Shown piece by piece: positions 1 through 8,501 of a DNA stretch of 64,000 nt. Source of the stretch: Streptomyces griseoviridis (lineage in GTDB: Bacteria; Actinomycetota; Actinomycetes; Streptomycetales; Streptomycetaceae); assembly GCA_014649155.1 (NCBI GenBank), contig BMSM01000012.1, positions 124,001-188,000 on the forward strand. Reading direction: 5' to 3'. The notes under the pieces are model-generated. The model ran no database searches. It was not told the DNA's origin and was given only the letters and a program-made list of their open reading frames with translations. The translations under genes and the position numbers were made by a program. How positions within the stretch are numbered: the first letter of the stretch is position 1; each line of letters opens with the position of its first letter.

Positions 1-77
1 TTGCCCGTGCGCGCCGTACGCGATGATGGAAGGACCGCACCTCACCGCGACCGTCATCGTCCCGAAAGGCCCGATCC

Positions 78-674
78 ATGGCACCGCGCATCCTGCTCGC
101 CCGGCACGGACAGACCGAGTGGTCGCTGTCCGGCAGACACACGGGCAGGACCGATGTGCCGCTCCTGGAGGAGGGCCGGCGCGGCGCCAAGCTGCTCGGC
201 GAGCGCCTGCACCGGGCGCCGCTCGACGGCCTGCCCGCGGCCGAGGTGCGCACCAGCCCGCTGGTCCGCGCGCGCGAGACGTGCGACCTGGCCGGGTTCG
301 GTGACCGCGCCGCGACCTGGGACGCGCTGATGGAGTGGGACTACGGGGCGTACGAGGGGATGACCCCGGCCGAGATCCAGGCGGTCCGGCCGGGCTGGCT
401 GATCTGGCGCGACGGCGTCCCGGAGGGCGAGAGCACCGCGGACGTCACCGCGCGCGCCGACGAGGTGGTCGCCTGGGCCCGGGAGGCCGACCGCGACGTG
501 CTGGTCTTCGCCCACGGCCACATCCTGCGGTCGATCGGCGCCCGCTGGCTCGGCCTGCCGCTGGACTTCGGGGCCCGCGTCCGCCTCAACCCGACGTCCC
601 TGTCCGTGCTGGGCTGGGCGTACGGGGAGCCGGCCGTCGAGCAGTGGAACGACATCGGCCACCTGGCGGCGTGA
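78..674 (+). CDS. histidine phosphatase family protein
   Basis: A 198-aa cytosolic phosphatase of the phosphoglycerate-mutase-like (branch 1) superfamily. The catalytic motif LLARHGQTEW lies at residues 6-15, and its histidine would form the phospho-enzyme. The acidic residue expected in EWDYGAYEG is near residue 90, and the second histidine motif FAHGHILR is near residue 145. The length is typical of small bacterial members that remove phosphate from sugar phosphates or nucleotides; the substrate cannot be read from sequence. The ATG at 78 follows a GAAAGG ribosome-binding site. The gene stands alone and converges on the regulator at 702. Confidence 0.9.
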   Translation: MAPRILLARHGQTEWSLSGRHTGRTDVPLLEEGRRGAKLLGERLHRAPLDGLPAAEVRTSPLVRARETCDLAGFGDRAATWDALMEWDYGAYEGMTPAEIQAVRPGWLIWRDGVPEGESTADVTARADEVVAWAREADRDVLVFAHGHILRSIGARWLGLPLDFGARVRLNPTSLSVLGWAYGEPAVEQWNDIGHLAA

Positions 675-701
675 CGGGGGCGCCGGGCGGGGCCGGGCGG
701 C

Positions 702-2165
702 TCACGCGGGGCGCGACAGCGCCGCCCGATGTGCCGCGTGGCGGTCCAGGAACGCCGACACCCCGCGCGCCCCGCGATGCGGCAGCAGGACCCGGGCGGT
801 GCCCGCCAGTATCGTCTGCACCCGGGTCGACTGGACCTTCCCGAGCAGGTCCAGGACGCGCAGGCCGGCCGCGGCCGCCGCGTCCGGCCGGCCGCCGCGC
901 GCGAGGTCGTCGGCGAGTTCCGCCGTGTACAGGGCGATGTTCCGGGTGAAGTGCGGGTCCTGCAGCTCCACCGCCCGGCGCGCGTGCCGGGCCGCCCGGG
1001 GCCAGTCGCCCAGCGCCGACCAGCACTGCGCCTCCAGCCCCGCCAGCTCGGCCTCGCCGTAGAAGCTCATCCAGTCCGGGTCGGCGCCGGCGGGCCCCCG
1101 GTCGAACAGGGCCCGCGCACGGGCCAGCGCCCGCTCGCAGCCGACCCGGTCGGCCAGTCCCGCCCAGCCGCCCGCCTCCCGCAGGGCCAGCAGGGACAGC
1201 AGCCGCGCCGAGCCCAGCTCCCGCGCGGCGCGCTGCGCGGCCTGGGCGGCCCGGACCGCCTCCCGGGGCCGGCCGGCGTCCCGCGCGAGGAACGCCGTGT
1301 TGCAGAAGGCGTGCGCCTCCAGCGCCGGGTCCCCGGTCATCCGGGCTGTCGCCAGCGCCTCGGCGTAGTGGGAGCGGGCGTCGTCGAAGCGGCCGGAGTC
1401 ATGGGCCAGCCAGCCCACCGACAGGGCCAGCTCACCGGCGCCCGCGTAGAGCCGGTCCGCCGTCGCCCGGCGCATCGCGCCGGCGTCCAGCAGCGCGTAC
1501 GCGGCGCGCAGCGGGACCGCCGCGCGCCGGTAGAGTCCGTCGGCGCCGTGCCGGTCGTCGAGCAGCCGGATACGGCGGACGGCTTCCTCCAGGGCGCCGG
1601 CGTCGCTCGCCCCGCAGCGCCGTACCGGGCGTTCGGCCGCCGCGGCGTCCAGGGCGAGCCCCAGCGGGCCCAGCGAGGCGGCGGCCGTGGCGGTCCCGCC
1701 CCTCATGAATGCGCGACGCAGCACGTCGCTCTCCTCGTGGTCGTCGTGCGTGTACGGGTTCCCCCGGTCGTACGGCCGGGCGGCCCCCGGCGTCCCACCG
1801 TCCGGGGCCAGCGGTTCCGCCGAAGCCGTCGGGACCGCCGCGGTCGGGCCGGTACGGGCCCGCCGGCCGCGGACCGACGAGCGGGGCGCGAACCCCAGGT
1901 CGGTGAGGGTGCGGCCGGGGAACATGTGCAGGAACACCCGTTCGTACGCGTAGTTGGGGCAGCGGATCTCGCCCGTCTCCACCCGGCCCACGTACCGCGC
2001 GTCGCAGCTGACCCGCTCGCCGATCTCCCGCGCGGCCCGCCGGACCGCCGCCGCGAACTCGGCCGGTGAACGCCGGCCGCGCAACTGCCGGAAGACCAGG
2101 TTCGGCCGCGGTGGCCGGTCGGGCTGGGATGGTGGCTGGGCCGAGGTCACCGTCGACGACGCCAT
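702..2165 (-). CDS. HTH transcriptional regulator with TPR-like sensor region
   Basis: A 487-aa regulator. An XRE-like helix-turn-helix occupies about residues 20-80 (RRAAREIGERVSCDARYVGR, then VETGEIRCPNYAYERVF). A Pro/Ala-rich linker follows. About residues 190-470 are alpha-helical and rich in Ala, Arg and Leu, resembling tetratricopeptide repeats (for example SHYAEALATARMTGDPALEA). Actinomycete regulators of this shape usually sense a ligand or partner through the repeats. The frame stays open far upstream, but the ATG at 2165 starts a sensible N-terminus just before the HTH. The gene is divergent from a small protein at 2463 across a 300-bp region holding a palindrome. The target is unknown. 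Confidence 0.8.
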   Translation of the reverse strand: MASSTVTSAQPPSQPDRPPRPNLVFRQLRGRRSPAEFAAAVRRAAREIGERVSCDARYVGRVETGEIRCPNYAYERVFLHMFPGRTLTDLGFAPRSSVRGRRARTGPTAAVPTASAEPLAPDGGTPGAARPYDRGNPYTHDDHEESDVLRRAFMRGGTATAAASLGPLGLALDAAAAERPVRRCGASDAGALEEAVRRIRLLDDRHGADGLYRRAAVPLRAAYALLDAGAMRRATADRLYAGAGELALSVGWLAHDSGRFDDARSHYAEALATARMTGDPALEAHAFCNTAFLARDAGRPREAVRAAQAAQRAARELGSARLLSLLALREAGGWAGLADRVGCERALARARALFDRGPAGADPDWMSFYGEAELAGLEAQCWSALGDWPRAARHARRAVELQDPHFTRNIALYTAELADDLARGGRPDAAAAAGLRVLDLLGKVQSTRVQTILAGTARVLLPHRGARGVSAFLDRHAAHRAALSRPA

Positions 2166-2296
2166 GGCCGGGTCCTCTCGTGCGAACCGAACCGTCGAAC
2201 CGTGCCGGACGCGGCACGGCGTACCGGGTGTGCTCCTTCCGCCGCCCGTGTTCCGGCGGGCAAGAACGTACCGGCTGTGACGGCCCCGCCACGCGG

Positions 2297-2321
2297 AGTT
2301 TCCGCACAAAAGCGGATAACT
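2297..2321. promoter_or_regulatory. candidate operator palindrome in the divergent promoter region
   Basis: TCCGC and GCGGA arms flank ACAAAA. The symmetry extends outward to AGTT on the left and AACT on the right, with one base missing from the left arm. It lies between the HTH/TPR regulator (start 2165) and the small gene at 2463, where an autoregulatory site would be expected. The rest of the 2166-2462 gap shows no gene and no convincing -10/-35 pair. Confidence 0.35.
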
Positions 2322-2462
2322 CCTGTGCGATCCGCCATGAAGTGCCATCCTTTGCGGCGGCGTCACGCCGTAGCCATTGACGCGGTGGGGCGTTGAACAC
2401 CGTGGACCCGGGGCCCGTCCCCGGTCCGTGTGTCCAGGGAGTGTTCCGTGGTGGAGGCCGGG

Positions 2463-2846
2463 ATGGAGAGCAGCCGGATCAGCGACCCCCTCGGTGCGGG
2501 CGGCGCCTGCGACGTCGTGACCGTGCCGACACGGCAAGGACTGGAAGCCGTCGACATCCTCCTGCGCGGAGCCGCCGAGGCGGTGGGCCCGGTGCTCCAC
2601 GACGACGGCCACGACACCCTCGGCTTCCTGGTGCCGCCCGGCACCGCGGCGGCCTGGGACGTACCGGGCAGCACCTGTACGGGGACCGGCGTCCGGGGCG
2701 CGGAACCGGCCCCCCACCCGCCGGTGACCGACCCCGGCTGGCTGCTGCCGCCGGAGCGGGCGGACCCCGCGACCGACCCGGCCGAACTGCGCGCGGCGCT
2801 CGGCGAGGCGGCCCGGCTGATCGAGGCGGCGGACAACTGCCGCTGA
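2463..2846 (+). CDS. small conserved actinomycete protein, prim-pol-N-terminal-like
   Basis: A protein of about 127 aa from the ATG at 2463; in-frame GTG codons at 2448 and 2451 are possible alternative starts. The segment around AVGPVLHDDGHDTLGFLVPPG, followed by WDVPGSTC, resembles the N-terminal fold of Streptomyces bifunctional primase/polymerase-like small proteins that often sit beside HTH regulators. No catalytic residues of a primase are visible, so it is more likely an accessory or regulatory partner. It is divergent from the regulator at 702-2165, and the two probably work as a pair. The family call is from recollection of similar proteins and is tentative. No membrane segment or signal peptide is seen. 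Confidence 0.6.
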   Translation: MESSRISDPLGAGGACDVVTVPTRQGLEAVDILLRGAAEAVGPVLHDDGHDTLGFLVPPGTAAAWDVPGSTCTGTGVRGAEPAPHPPVTDPGWLLPPERADPATDPAELRAALGEAARLIEAADNCR

Positions 2847-3076
2847 GCGCGTGCGCGCGGCCCGGCTCGTGACGTGCCTCGCGTCGACGGGGCCGGCCGG
2901 AGCGCCCGGTGCCGTCGCCGCTCCCGTGGTTCCGGCGCGCGTTCGGGCCGGCGCTGTCCCGCCCGCGCGTGCCGGCCGGCGCGGTGCTCGTCGCCGTATT
3001 CGCCCCTGACGGCCGGCGCCGTCGTCACCGCACCCGGCCCCGGCGGGCGGCACGGTTCGCCCCCGATAATGGCCGG

Positions 3077-3946
3077 ATGGGAAAGTCCAGGAACACCCGG
3101 CGGACGCGGGCCGTCGTCGAGGGCGTCGTGGAGGAGGTCGACGGCGGGCGGGCCGAGCTGGTGCCCGACCGGGACCGGCCCCGGGCCTGGACGCTGCTGA
3201 TCGACGGCGCCCCGCAGTCGCACGTGGACCTCGACGACCCGGCGCGGCTGGCCTTCGAGTACCAGCGCCGCCTCGGGCACGTGGTCGACCTCCTCGCCCC
3301 GCCGGGCCGGCCGATCGAGGCCGTGCACCTCGGCGGCGGCGCCCTCACCCTCGCCCGGTACGTCGCCGCCACCCGTCCCCGCTCCACCCAGCAGGTCGTC
3401 GAGCGGGACGCCGCCCTGGTCCAGCTGGTCCGCCGGGAACTGCCGCTCGACCCCGGCGCCCGCATCCGCGTCCGGTCCGCCGACGCCCGCGCCGCGCTCG
3501 CCAGGCTGCCGCACGGCCGGGCCGACGTGATCATCGTCGATGTCTTCGCCGGCGCCCGCACCCCGGCCCACCTGACCTCGACGGAGTTCCTCGACGAGGT
3601 CCGCCTGGCCCTCGCGCCCGGCGGGATCTACACCGCCAACCTCGCCGACGGCCCCCCGCTCGCCCACCTGCGCGGCCAGATCGCCACCGCCGCCGCCCGC
3701 TTCGCCGAACTCGCCCTCATCGCCGACCCGGCCGTACTGCGCGGGCGGCGCTTCGGCAACGCCGTCCTCGTCGCCTCCGACCGGCCGCTGCCGCTGGCCG
3801 AGCTGACCCGCCGCGCCGCCTCCGACCCCCAGCCCGCCCGGGTCGAACACGGCCGCGCGCTCACCGACTTCACCGGCGGCGCCGCCCCGGTCACGGACGC
3901 GACCGCCACCGCCTCGCCCGCGCCGCCGCCCTCCGTCTTCCGCTGA
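3077..3946 (+). CDS. spermidine synthase-like protein (class I methyltransferase fold)
   Basis: A 289-aa protein with the polyamine-synthase/SAM-methyltransferase Rossmann core. The cofactor loop is seen in HLGGGALTLARYVAATRP (about residues 82-99), followed by the acidic residue in QQVVERDAALVQL and a strand-4 motif IIVDVFAGARTP near residue 155. The N-terminal beta region (LIDGAPQSHVDLDDP) matches spermidine-synthase-like proteins. Because the set of aminopropyl-acceptor residues cannot be confirmed, it may be an orphan member with another substrate. The C-terminus after about residue 260 is Pro/Ala-rich and probably disordered. The ATG at 3077 is the first codon giving the family N-terminus. 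It converges on 3972-4523. Confidence 0.8.
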   Translation: MGKSRNTRRTRAVVEGVVEEVDGGRAELVPDRDRPRAWTLLIDGAPQSHVDLDDPARLAFEYQRRLGHVVDLLAPPGRPIEAVHLGGGALTLARYVAATRPRSTQQVVERDAALVQLVRRELPLDPGARIRVRSADARAALARLPHGRADVIIVDVFAGARTPAHLTSTEFLDEVRLALAPGGIYTANLADGPPLAHLRGQIATAAARFAELALIADPAVLRGRRFGNAVLVASDRPLPLAELTRRAASDPQPARVEHGRALTDFTGGAAPVTDATATASPAPPPSVFR

Positions 3947-3971
3947 GGCGCCGGCCGCGGCACCGGCGGGT

Positions 3972-4523
3972 TCAGTAGGTGCCGATCTCCACCCGGGGCG
4001 GGCCGTCGTGCCAGGTGCAGAAGACCGACACCCGGTCCGCGCCCGCGCTGAACTCCACCCTGATCCACGACTCCGTCTTCCACACCTGCATCGACCAGCC
4101 CGCGCCCGGCGTGGCCGACACCAGCGACGCCGACACCGGCCCGAGGTCGAAGACGGCCCGGCCGCCCTCGGTGTCGTAGCCCCTGACCTGCCCGGAAGAG
4201 GGGGAGGAGGAGGGGGGCGTGGCGGCGGGGGAGGGGCGCGGGGCGGACGGCCGGGCGCTCGGTGCCGGGGAGGTGCGGGGGGAACGGGTGGGCGCCGGGT
4301 CCGGTGACGGGCTCCCGGAGGGCGCCGGCCGGCTGGTCGAGGCGGCCTGCGTCCGCGCCGCCGGCCCGGTCTCCCCGGCGGCGCGGACGGGGAGCGCGCG
4401 GGGCGGGTCGTACGCCGTGCCCGACATGACCGTGTGCACGCCCCACCAGGACAGCGTGACCGCCGCGCCCGTGGCGAGCAGCCAGGCCAGTACGTGTGCG
4501 AGTCCTCTGCGCATCGCGGCCAT
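3972..4523 (-). CDS. membrane-anchored or secreted protein with Pro/Ser-rich stalk
   Basis: A 183-aa protein of unknown function. One N-terminal hydrophobic segment (LAHVLAWLLATGAAVTL, about residues 8-24) would act as a signal anchor. A low-complexity Pro/Ser/Ala/Thr stalk (about 55-110) follows, then a compact C-terminal domain of about 70 residues (VFDLGPVSASLVSATPGAGW, ending FCTWHDGPPRVEIGTY). The layout fits an extracytoplasmic domain tethered to the membrane. Starts at 4523 (MAAMRR) or 4514 (MRRGL) are both possible. It is divergent from the two-component system at 4612, so it may be its accessory sensor or target, but this is only positional. Confidence 0.7.
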   Translation of the reverse strand: MAAMRRGLAHVLAWLLATGAAVTLSWWGVHTVMSGTAYDPPRALPVRAAGETGPAARTQAASTSRPAPSGSPSPDPAPTRSPRTSPAPSARPSAPRPSPAATPPSSSPSSGQVRGYDTEGGRAVFDLGPVSASLVSATPGAGWSMQVWKTESWIRVEFSAGADRVSVFCTWHDGPPRVEIGTY

Positions 4524-4611
4524 CCTGCCTCACCCGTCCCACCGGTGTCGCGTGCGGTGAGTTGTCCACAGGCCCGAACCCGCCTCGCCCGTATGGCGTA
4601 CGGTGCCGCCC

Positions 4612-5316
4612 ATGGCAAGTGTGCTCGTGGTCGAGGACGACCAGTTCGTACGCTCCGCGCTCATCCGGCACCTGACCGACGCCGCGCACACCGTGCGCAG
4701 TGTCGGCACCGCTCTCGAAGCGCTGCGCGAGGTCGCCCACCTCCGTTTCGACGTGGTGATACTGGACCTCGGACTCCCCGATCTCGACGGGTCCGAGGCC
4801 CTGAAGATGCTGCGCGGCATCACGGACGTGCCGGTGATCGTCGCCACCGCCCGGGACGACGAGACGGAGATCGTCCGGCTGCTCAACGCGGGCGCCGACG
4901 ACTACCTCACCAAGCCGTTCTCCGTCGAACACCTCTCGGCCCGGATGGCCGCCGTGCTGCGCCGCGCCCGCGCCGGCACCGGCGAGGCCCCGCCGCCCGC
5001 CGTGCTCCGGGTCGGCGGCCTCACCGTCGACCCGCTGCGCCGCCAGGCCGAACTGGACGGCGTACGCCTCGACCTGACCCGCCGCGAGTTCGACCTGCTC
5101 GCCTTCCTCGCCGGCCGGCCCGGCGTGGTCGTCCCCCGCAAGGAACTCCTCGCCGAGGTCTGGCAGCAGTCCTACGGCGACGACCAGACCATCGACGTCC
5201 ACCTCTCCTGGCTGCGCCGGAAACTGGGGGAGACCGCCGCCCGGCCGCGCTACCTGCACACCCTGCGCGGGGTCGGGGTGAAGCTGGAGCCGCCCGGGGC
5301 GGAGCCGCCGCGGTGA
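4612..5316 (+). CDS. OmpR/PhoB-family response regulator
   Basis: A 234-aa DNA-binding response regulator. The receiver domain starts at MASVLVVEDD, with the phospho-acceptor aspartate in VVILDLGLPDLDG (near residue 50) and the conserved lysine in DYLTKPF. The C-terminal winged helix (about 130-228) contains LTRREFDLLAFLAGRPG and HLSWLRRKLGE. The ATG at 4612 is preferred over one three codons upstream because it gives the canonical receiver start. Its stop overlaps the GTG of the sensor kinase, so the pair is translationally coupled. A likely target is the 11-bp-phased direct repeat just downstream of the kinase gene. Confidence 0.93.
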   Translation: MASVLVVEDDQFVRSALIRHLTDAAHTVRSVGTALEALREVAHLRFDVVILDLGLPDLDGSEALKMLRGITDVPVIVATARDDETEIVRLLNAGADDYLTKPFSVEHLSARMAAVLRRARAGTGEAPPPAVLRVGGLTVDPLRRQAELDGVRLDLTRREFDLLAFLAGRPGVVVPRKELLAEVWQQSYGDDQTIDVHLSWLRRKLGETAARPRYLHTLRGVGVKLEPPGAEPPR

Positions 5317-6725
5317 GATGGGCCCTGGTCAAGGTGTCGCTGGCGGTGACCGCGATGGTGGTGGTGGCCTTCGCCGTCCCGCTGGGCCTGGTCATCCGGG
5401 AGATGGCCCGCGACCGGGCGTTCTCGAACGCCGAGCGGGAGGCCGCGGCGATCGCCCCCGCACTCTCCATCACCACCGACCGCGAGCAGTTGGAGCGGGT
5501 CGTCGCCTCCGCCGGCTCCGACGACGCCGCGGTGGCCGTGCACATACCGGCGACCGGTGACGCGAAGGACGGCACCGACATCGGCCGGGAGCGCGCCGCC
5601 GCGCTGGACATAGCGGCCGTACGGAAGCTGGGCCGTGCCTCCACCACGCCGGTGACCGGTGGTTCCGTACTGCTCCAGCCGGTCGCGATCGGGTCCGGCG
5701 GCATCGCCGTCGTCGAGGTGTTCGTGCCGGAGGCCGAGGTCAGCAACGGCGTGGGCACGGCCTGGGCGGTGCTCGCCGCGGTCGGGGCCGCGCTGATCGT
5801 CGGCTCGGTCGCGGTCGCCGACCGGCTCGGTGTGCGCATGGTGCGGCCCGCCCAGCGCCTCGCCCAGGGCGCGCACGAACTGGGCGAGGGCAAGCTGGGC
5901 GTCCGGGTCCCGGAGGAGGGCCCGCCCGAACTGCGGTCGGCCGCCGTGGCGTTCAACTCCATGGCCGATCAGGTCGTCCAGCTCCTCGCCGGCGAACGGG
6001 AGCTGGCCGCCGACCTCTCCCACCGGCTGCGCACCCCGCTGACCGTGCTGCGGCTCAACGCGGCCTCGCTCGGCGAGGGACCGGCCGCCGAGCAGACCCG
6101 GGCCGCCGTCGAGCAGTTGGAGCGCGAGGTCGACACCATCATCCGGACCGCCCGGGACGCCCGGCCGCAGACCGCGGCGGCCGGACCCGGCGCCGGGAGC
6201 GACGCCGCCGAAGTGGTGCGCGAGCGGATGAGGTTCTGGTCGGCGCTGGCCGAGGACGAGGGCCGCACCTGGCGGGTGGCCGGCGCCGACCGGCCGGTGC
6301 GCATCCCCGTGGCCCGCGCCGACCTGGCCGCCGCCCTCGACGCCCTGCTCGGCAACGTCTTCCGGCACACCCCGGAGGGCACCGCCTTCGCGGTCGACGT
6401 GCACAACGGCGAGGACGCGGTGATCGTGCTCGTCTCGGACGCGGGGCCCGGCATACCCGACCCCGACGCGGCGATGGCGCGCGGCCGGGGCTCGGGCAGC
6501 GACGGATCGACCGGTCTCGGCCTGGACATCGTGCGCCGGCTCGCCGAGTCGACCGGCGGTGACGTGCGGATCGGCTCCTCCGTGCTCGGCGGGACGGAGG
6601 TGCGGATCCGGCTTCAGGCCGACGGCCGGACGGCGCCCGAGCGGCGCGGCCACCGCGGTGCCGTGCGCAGGCGCCGGCCGCGCGGTGCCGCCCGCACCTT
6701 TAATCGGTCCCGATCCCTTCCTTAA
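5313..6725 (+). CDS. membrane sensor histidine kinase
   Basis: A 470-aa kinase partnered with the response regulator at 4612; GTG 5313 overlaps that gene's stop by four bases. The first membrane segment is at residues 6-25 (VSLAVTAMVVVAFAVPLGLV). An extracytoplasmic sensor region covers about 30-145, and a second membrane segment about 150-172. A HAMP-like linker (RMVRPAQRLAQGAHELGEGK) follows, then the H-box ADLSHRLRTPLTVLRL with the phospho-histidine near residue 234. The ATPase domain has N and G boxes (LLGNVFRHTPEG; VSDAGPGIPD; STGLGLDIVRRLAES). It is an ordinary intact HisKA/HATPase kinase; the signal is unknown. The stop codon lies inside the candidate regulator-binding repeat at 6721. 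Confidence 0.93.
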   Translation: MRWALVKVSLAVTAMVVVAFAVPLGLVIREMARDRAFSNAEREAAAIAPALSITTDREQLERVVASAGSDDAAVAVHIPATGDAKDGTDIGRERAAALDIAAVRKLGRASTTPVTGGSVLLQPVAIGSGGIAVVEVFVPEAEVSNGVGTAWAVLAAVGAALIVGSVAVADRLGVRMVRPAQRLAQGAHELGEGKLGVRVPEEGPPELRSAAVAFNSMADQVVQLLAGERELAADLSHRLRTPLTVLRLNAASLGEGPAAEQTRAAVEQLEREVDTIIRTARDARPQTAAAGPGAGSDAAEVVRERMRFWSALAEDEGRTWRVAGADRPVRIPVARADLAAALDALLGNVFRHTPEGTAFAVDVHNGEDAVIVLVSDAGPGIPDPDAAMARGRGSGSDGSTGLGLDIVRRLAESTGGDVRIGSSVLGGTEVRIRLQADGRTAPERRGHRGAVRRRRPRGAARTFNRSRSLP

Positions 6726-6737
6726 GCGCACCCTAAG
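6721..6737 (+). promoter_or_regulatory. 11-bp-phased direct repeat, candidate response-regulator box
   Basis: CTTAAG at 6721 and CCTAAG at 6732 are direct repeats one helical turn apart, the usual spacing for OmpR/PhoB-family dimers. The site is between the two-component genes and the chitinase (ATG 6867), about 130 bp upstream of the latter. It suggests that the response regulator at 4612 controls the chitinase, but only one pair of half-sites is seen. Confidence 0.4.
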
Positions 6738-6866
6738 ATCGCCGGCCACCGTCCGGATCAGGGCCTTTGCCCGGTTCGCTGTCGCTAGCGTGCTGCCGCA
6801 CCCCACCCCCACGTGAACCCCGCGGGGTCCCGCGCGGACCCCGTGAACAGTGAAGGCAGGCACGCG

Positions 6867-8315
6867 ATGAGCACCCACCGGCGCAGGATCAGCGGCAGGA
6901 ACAAGGCGATCGGCGCGGTCGTGGCGGCGGCCGTCGCGGGCGGCGGCGCGCTGCTGTTCACCGGCAGCGCCCAGGCGGCCGGGGTCGGCGCCGCCTACAC
7001 CAGGACCGCGTCGTGGGAGACGGGCTACACCGCCCAGTACGTCGTCACCAACGACAGCGGGACGGCGAAGGCCGACTGGGCCCTGGAGTTCGACCTGCCC
7101 GCGGGCGCGAAGCTCGGGTCCCTGTGGAACGGCGAGAAGAACGTCTCCGGGCGGCACGTCACCGTCACCGCCCCGAAGTGGGACACCGACGGCCTCGCGG
7201 CCGGCGAGTCGGTCACCGTCGGCTTCGTCGTCGACGGCACCGGCGACCCGGACGGCTGCCGCGTCGACGGCACCGCCTGTGCCACGGACACCGGCGCCAC
7301 CCCCGAGCCCAGCGGCCGGCCCACCGGCACCCCGACCACCGCCCCGACCTCCACGCCCACCACCACCGCACCGCCCACCGCCACGCCCACGGCCACCGAG
7401 GACACCGGCGAGGGGACGACCGGCGGCGCCGGGTTCGCCCCGTACGTCGACACCTCGCTCCACCCCTCCTACGACCTGCTCGCCGCCGCCGGGGCGACGG
7501 GCGTGAAGGAGTACACCCTCGCCTTCGTCACCGACGGCGGCGGCTGCGTCCCCAAGTGGGGCGGCGTCACCGACCTCGCGGGCGACGCCGTGGCCGCGCA
7601 GATCGGCGACCTGCGCGCGGCGGGCGGCGACGTCCGGGTCTCCTTCGGCGGCGCGGCCGGCTCCGAGCTGGCCACCACCTGCTCCTCGGCGGACGCGCTG
7701 GCGGCGGCGTACGAGAAGGTCGTGGACGCCTACCACCTCACCAAGGTCGACTTCGACGTGGAGGGCGGCGCGCTGCCCGACACGGCCGCCAACACCCGCC
7801 GCGCCCAGGCCGTCGCCCGGCTCCAGCGGGACCACCCCGGTCTGGACGTCTCCTTCACCCTCCCGGTGATGCCGGAGGGACTGACCCAGCCCGGCGTCGA
7901 CCTGCTCGCGAACGCAAAGGAGAACGGCGTCGCGGTCGGCACCGTCAACATCATGGCGATGGACTACGGCGCCTCGTACAGCGGCGACATGGGCACCTAC
8001 GCCGAGCAGGCCGCCACCGCCACCCAGGCCCAGATCAAGGGCGTCCTCGGCCTCGGCGACGCCGCGGCGTGGAAGGCGGTCGGGGTCACGCCGATGATCG
8101 GCGTCAACGACGTCGCCTCGGAGGTCTTCACGGTCGGGGACGCCGCCCAGCTCGTGGAGTTCGCCGAGGCCAAGGGGGTGGGCCGGCTGTCGATGTGGTC
8201 CGCCACCCGGGACAGGCAGTGCGCCGGGGGAGCGAAGCCCACGGCGGACGCGACGTGCAGCTCGGTCGTGCAGGACCCGTTCGCGTTCTCGAAGGCGTTC
8301 GCGGCCTTCGGCTGA
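6867..8315 (+). CDS. secreted GH18 chitinase with CBM2-type binding domain
   Basis: A 482-aa extracellular glycosidase. A Sec signal peptide (basic start, hydrophobic core, AQA cleavage near residue 37) is followed by a beta-sandwich of CBM2 type (about 40-135, with WETGYTAQYVVTNDSGTAKADW and paired Cys). A Thr/Pro linker lies at about 143-182. The GH18 barrel contains the catalytic signature KVDFDVEGG with acid/base Glu299 and supporting Asp295/Asp297, plus MAMDYG downstream. The substrate is expected to be chitin or chito-oligosaccharides. Start ATG 6867 has GAAGGCAGG upstream; the frame is open 18 codons further but lacks signal-peptide character. The gene is followed by two hairpins. Confidence 0.88.
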   Translation: MSTHRRRISGRNKAIGAVVAAAVAGGGALLFTGSAQAAGVGAAYTRTASWETGYTAQYVVTNDSGTAKADWALEFDLPAGAKLGSLWNGEKNVSGRHVTVTAPKWDTDGLAAGESVTVGFVVDGTGDPDGCRVDGTACATDTGATPEPSGRPTGTPTTAPTSTPTTTAPPTATPTATEDTGEGTTGGAGFAPYVDTSLHPSYDLLAAAGATGVKEYTLAFVTDGGGCVPKWGGVTDLAGDAVAAQIGDLRAAGGDVRVSFGGAAGSELATTCSSADALAAAYEKVVDAYHLTKVDFDVEGGALPDTAANTRRAQAVARLQRDHPGLDVSFTLPVMPEGLTQPGVDLLANAKENGVAVGTVNIMAMDYGASYSGDMGTYAEQAATATQAQIKGVLGLGDAAAWKAVGVTPMIGVNDVASEVFTVGDAAQLVEFAEAKGVGRLSMWSATRDRQCAGGAKPTADATCSSVVQDPFAFSKAFAAFG

Positions 8316-8320
8316 CGACG

Positions 8321-8396
8321 CCGCCGGGTTCCCCCCGGCGGACCGGCACCTCCGCACCGACCGGGCCCCGACGGCTGTCACGCCGCCGGGGCCCGG
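8321..8396 (+). terminator. double hairpin terminator after the chitinase gene
   Basis: The first perfect hairpin has 8-bp arms CCGCCGGG and CCCGGCGG (8321-8341). The second has 10-bp arms CCGGGCCCCG and CGGGGCCCGG (8361-8396), followed by CTCTTT. Both lie just after the chitinase stop and separate it from the next operon. Confidence 0.75.
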
Positions 8397-8470
8397 CTCT
8401 TTCACTGTCAACCGTATCTGACGGAATCCGGCCAATGGGCATGTGCTTCTGACCGGTTCTCGTTGGCTGA

Positions 8471-8499
8471 TTGACATGTGTCAGTCAGTTCGGCACTGT
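8471..8499 (+). promoter_or_regulatory. putative promoter of the radical SAM operon
   Basis: A TTGACA -35 hexamer (8471-8476) is followed by 17 bases and a weak -10, CACTGT (8494-8499). Transcription would start within the operator-like palindrome just downstream. The rest of 8316-8611 contains only the terminator hairpins, this promoter, the operator and a leader of about 100 bases. Confidence 0.5.
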
Positions 8500-8501
8500 C
8501 A

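Noticed and set aside
2363..4618. Minus-strand open frame of about 751 codons across the methyltransferase-like gene
   Set aside because: Shadow of 3077-3946 and 2463-2846; Pro/Arg-rich with no motif.
5250..8477. Minus-strand open frame of about 1075 codons opposite the kinase and chitinase genes
   Set aside because: It is the mirror of strongly conserved plus-strand genes in a very high G+C genome; the translation is low-complexity without family motifs.
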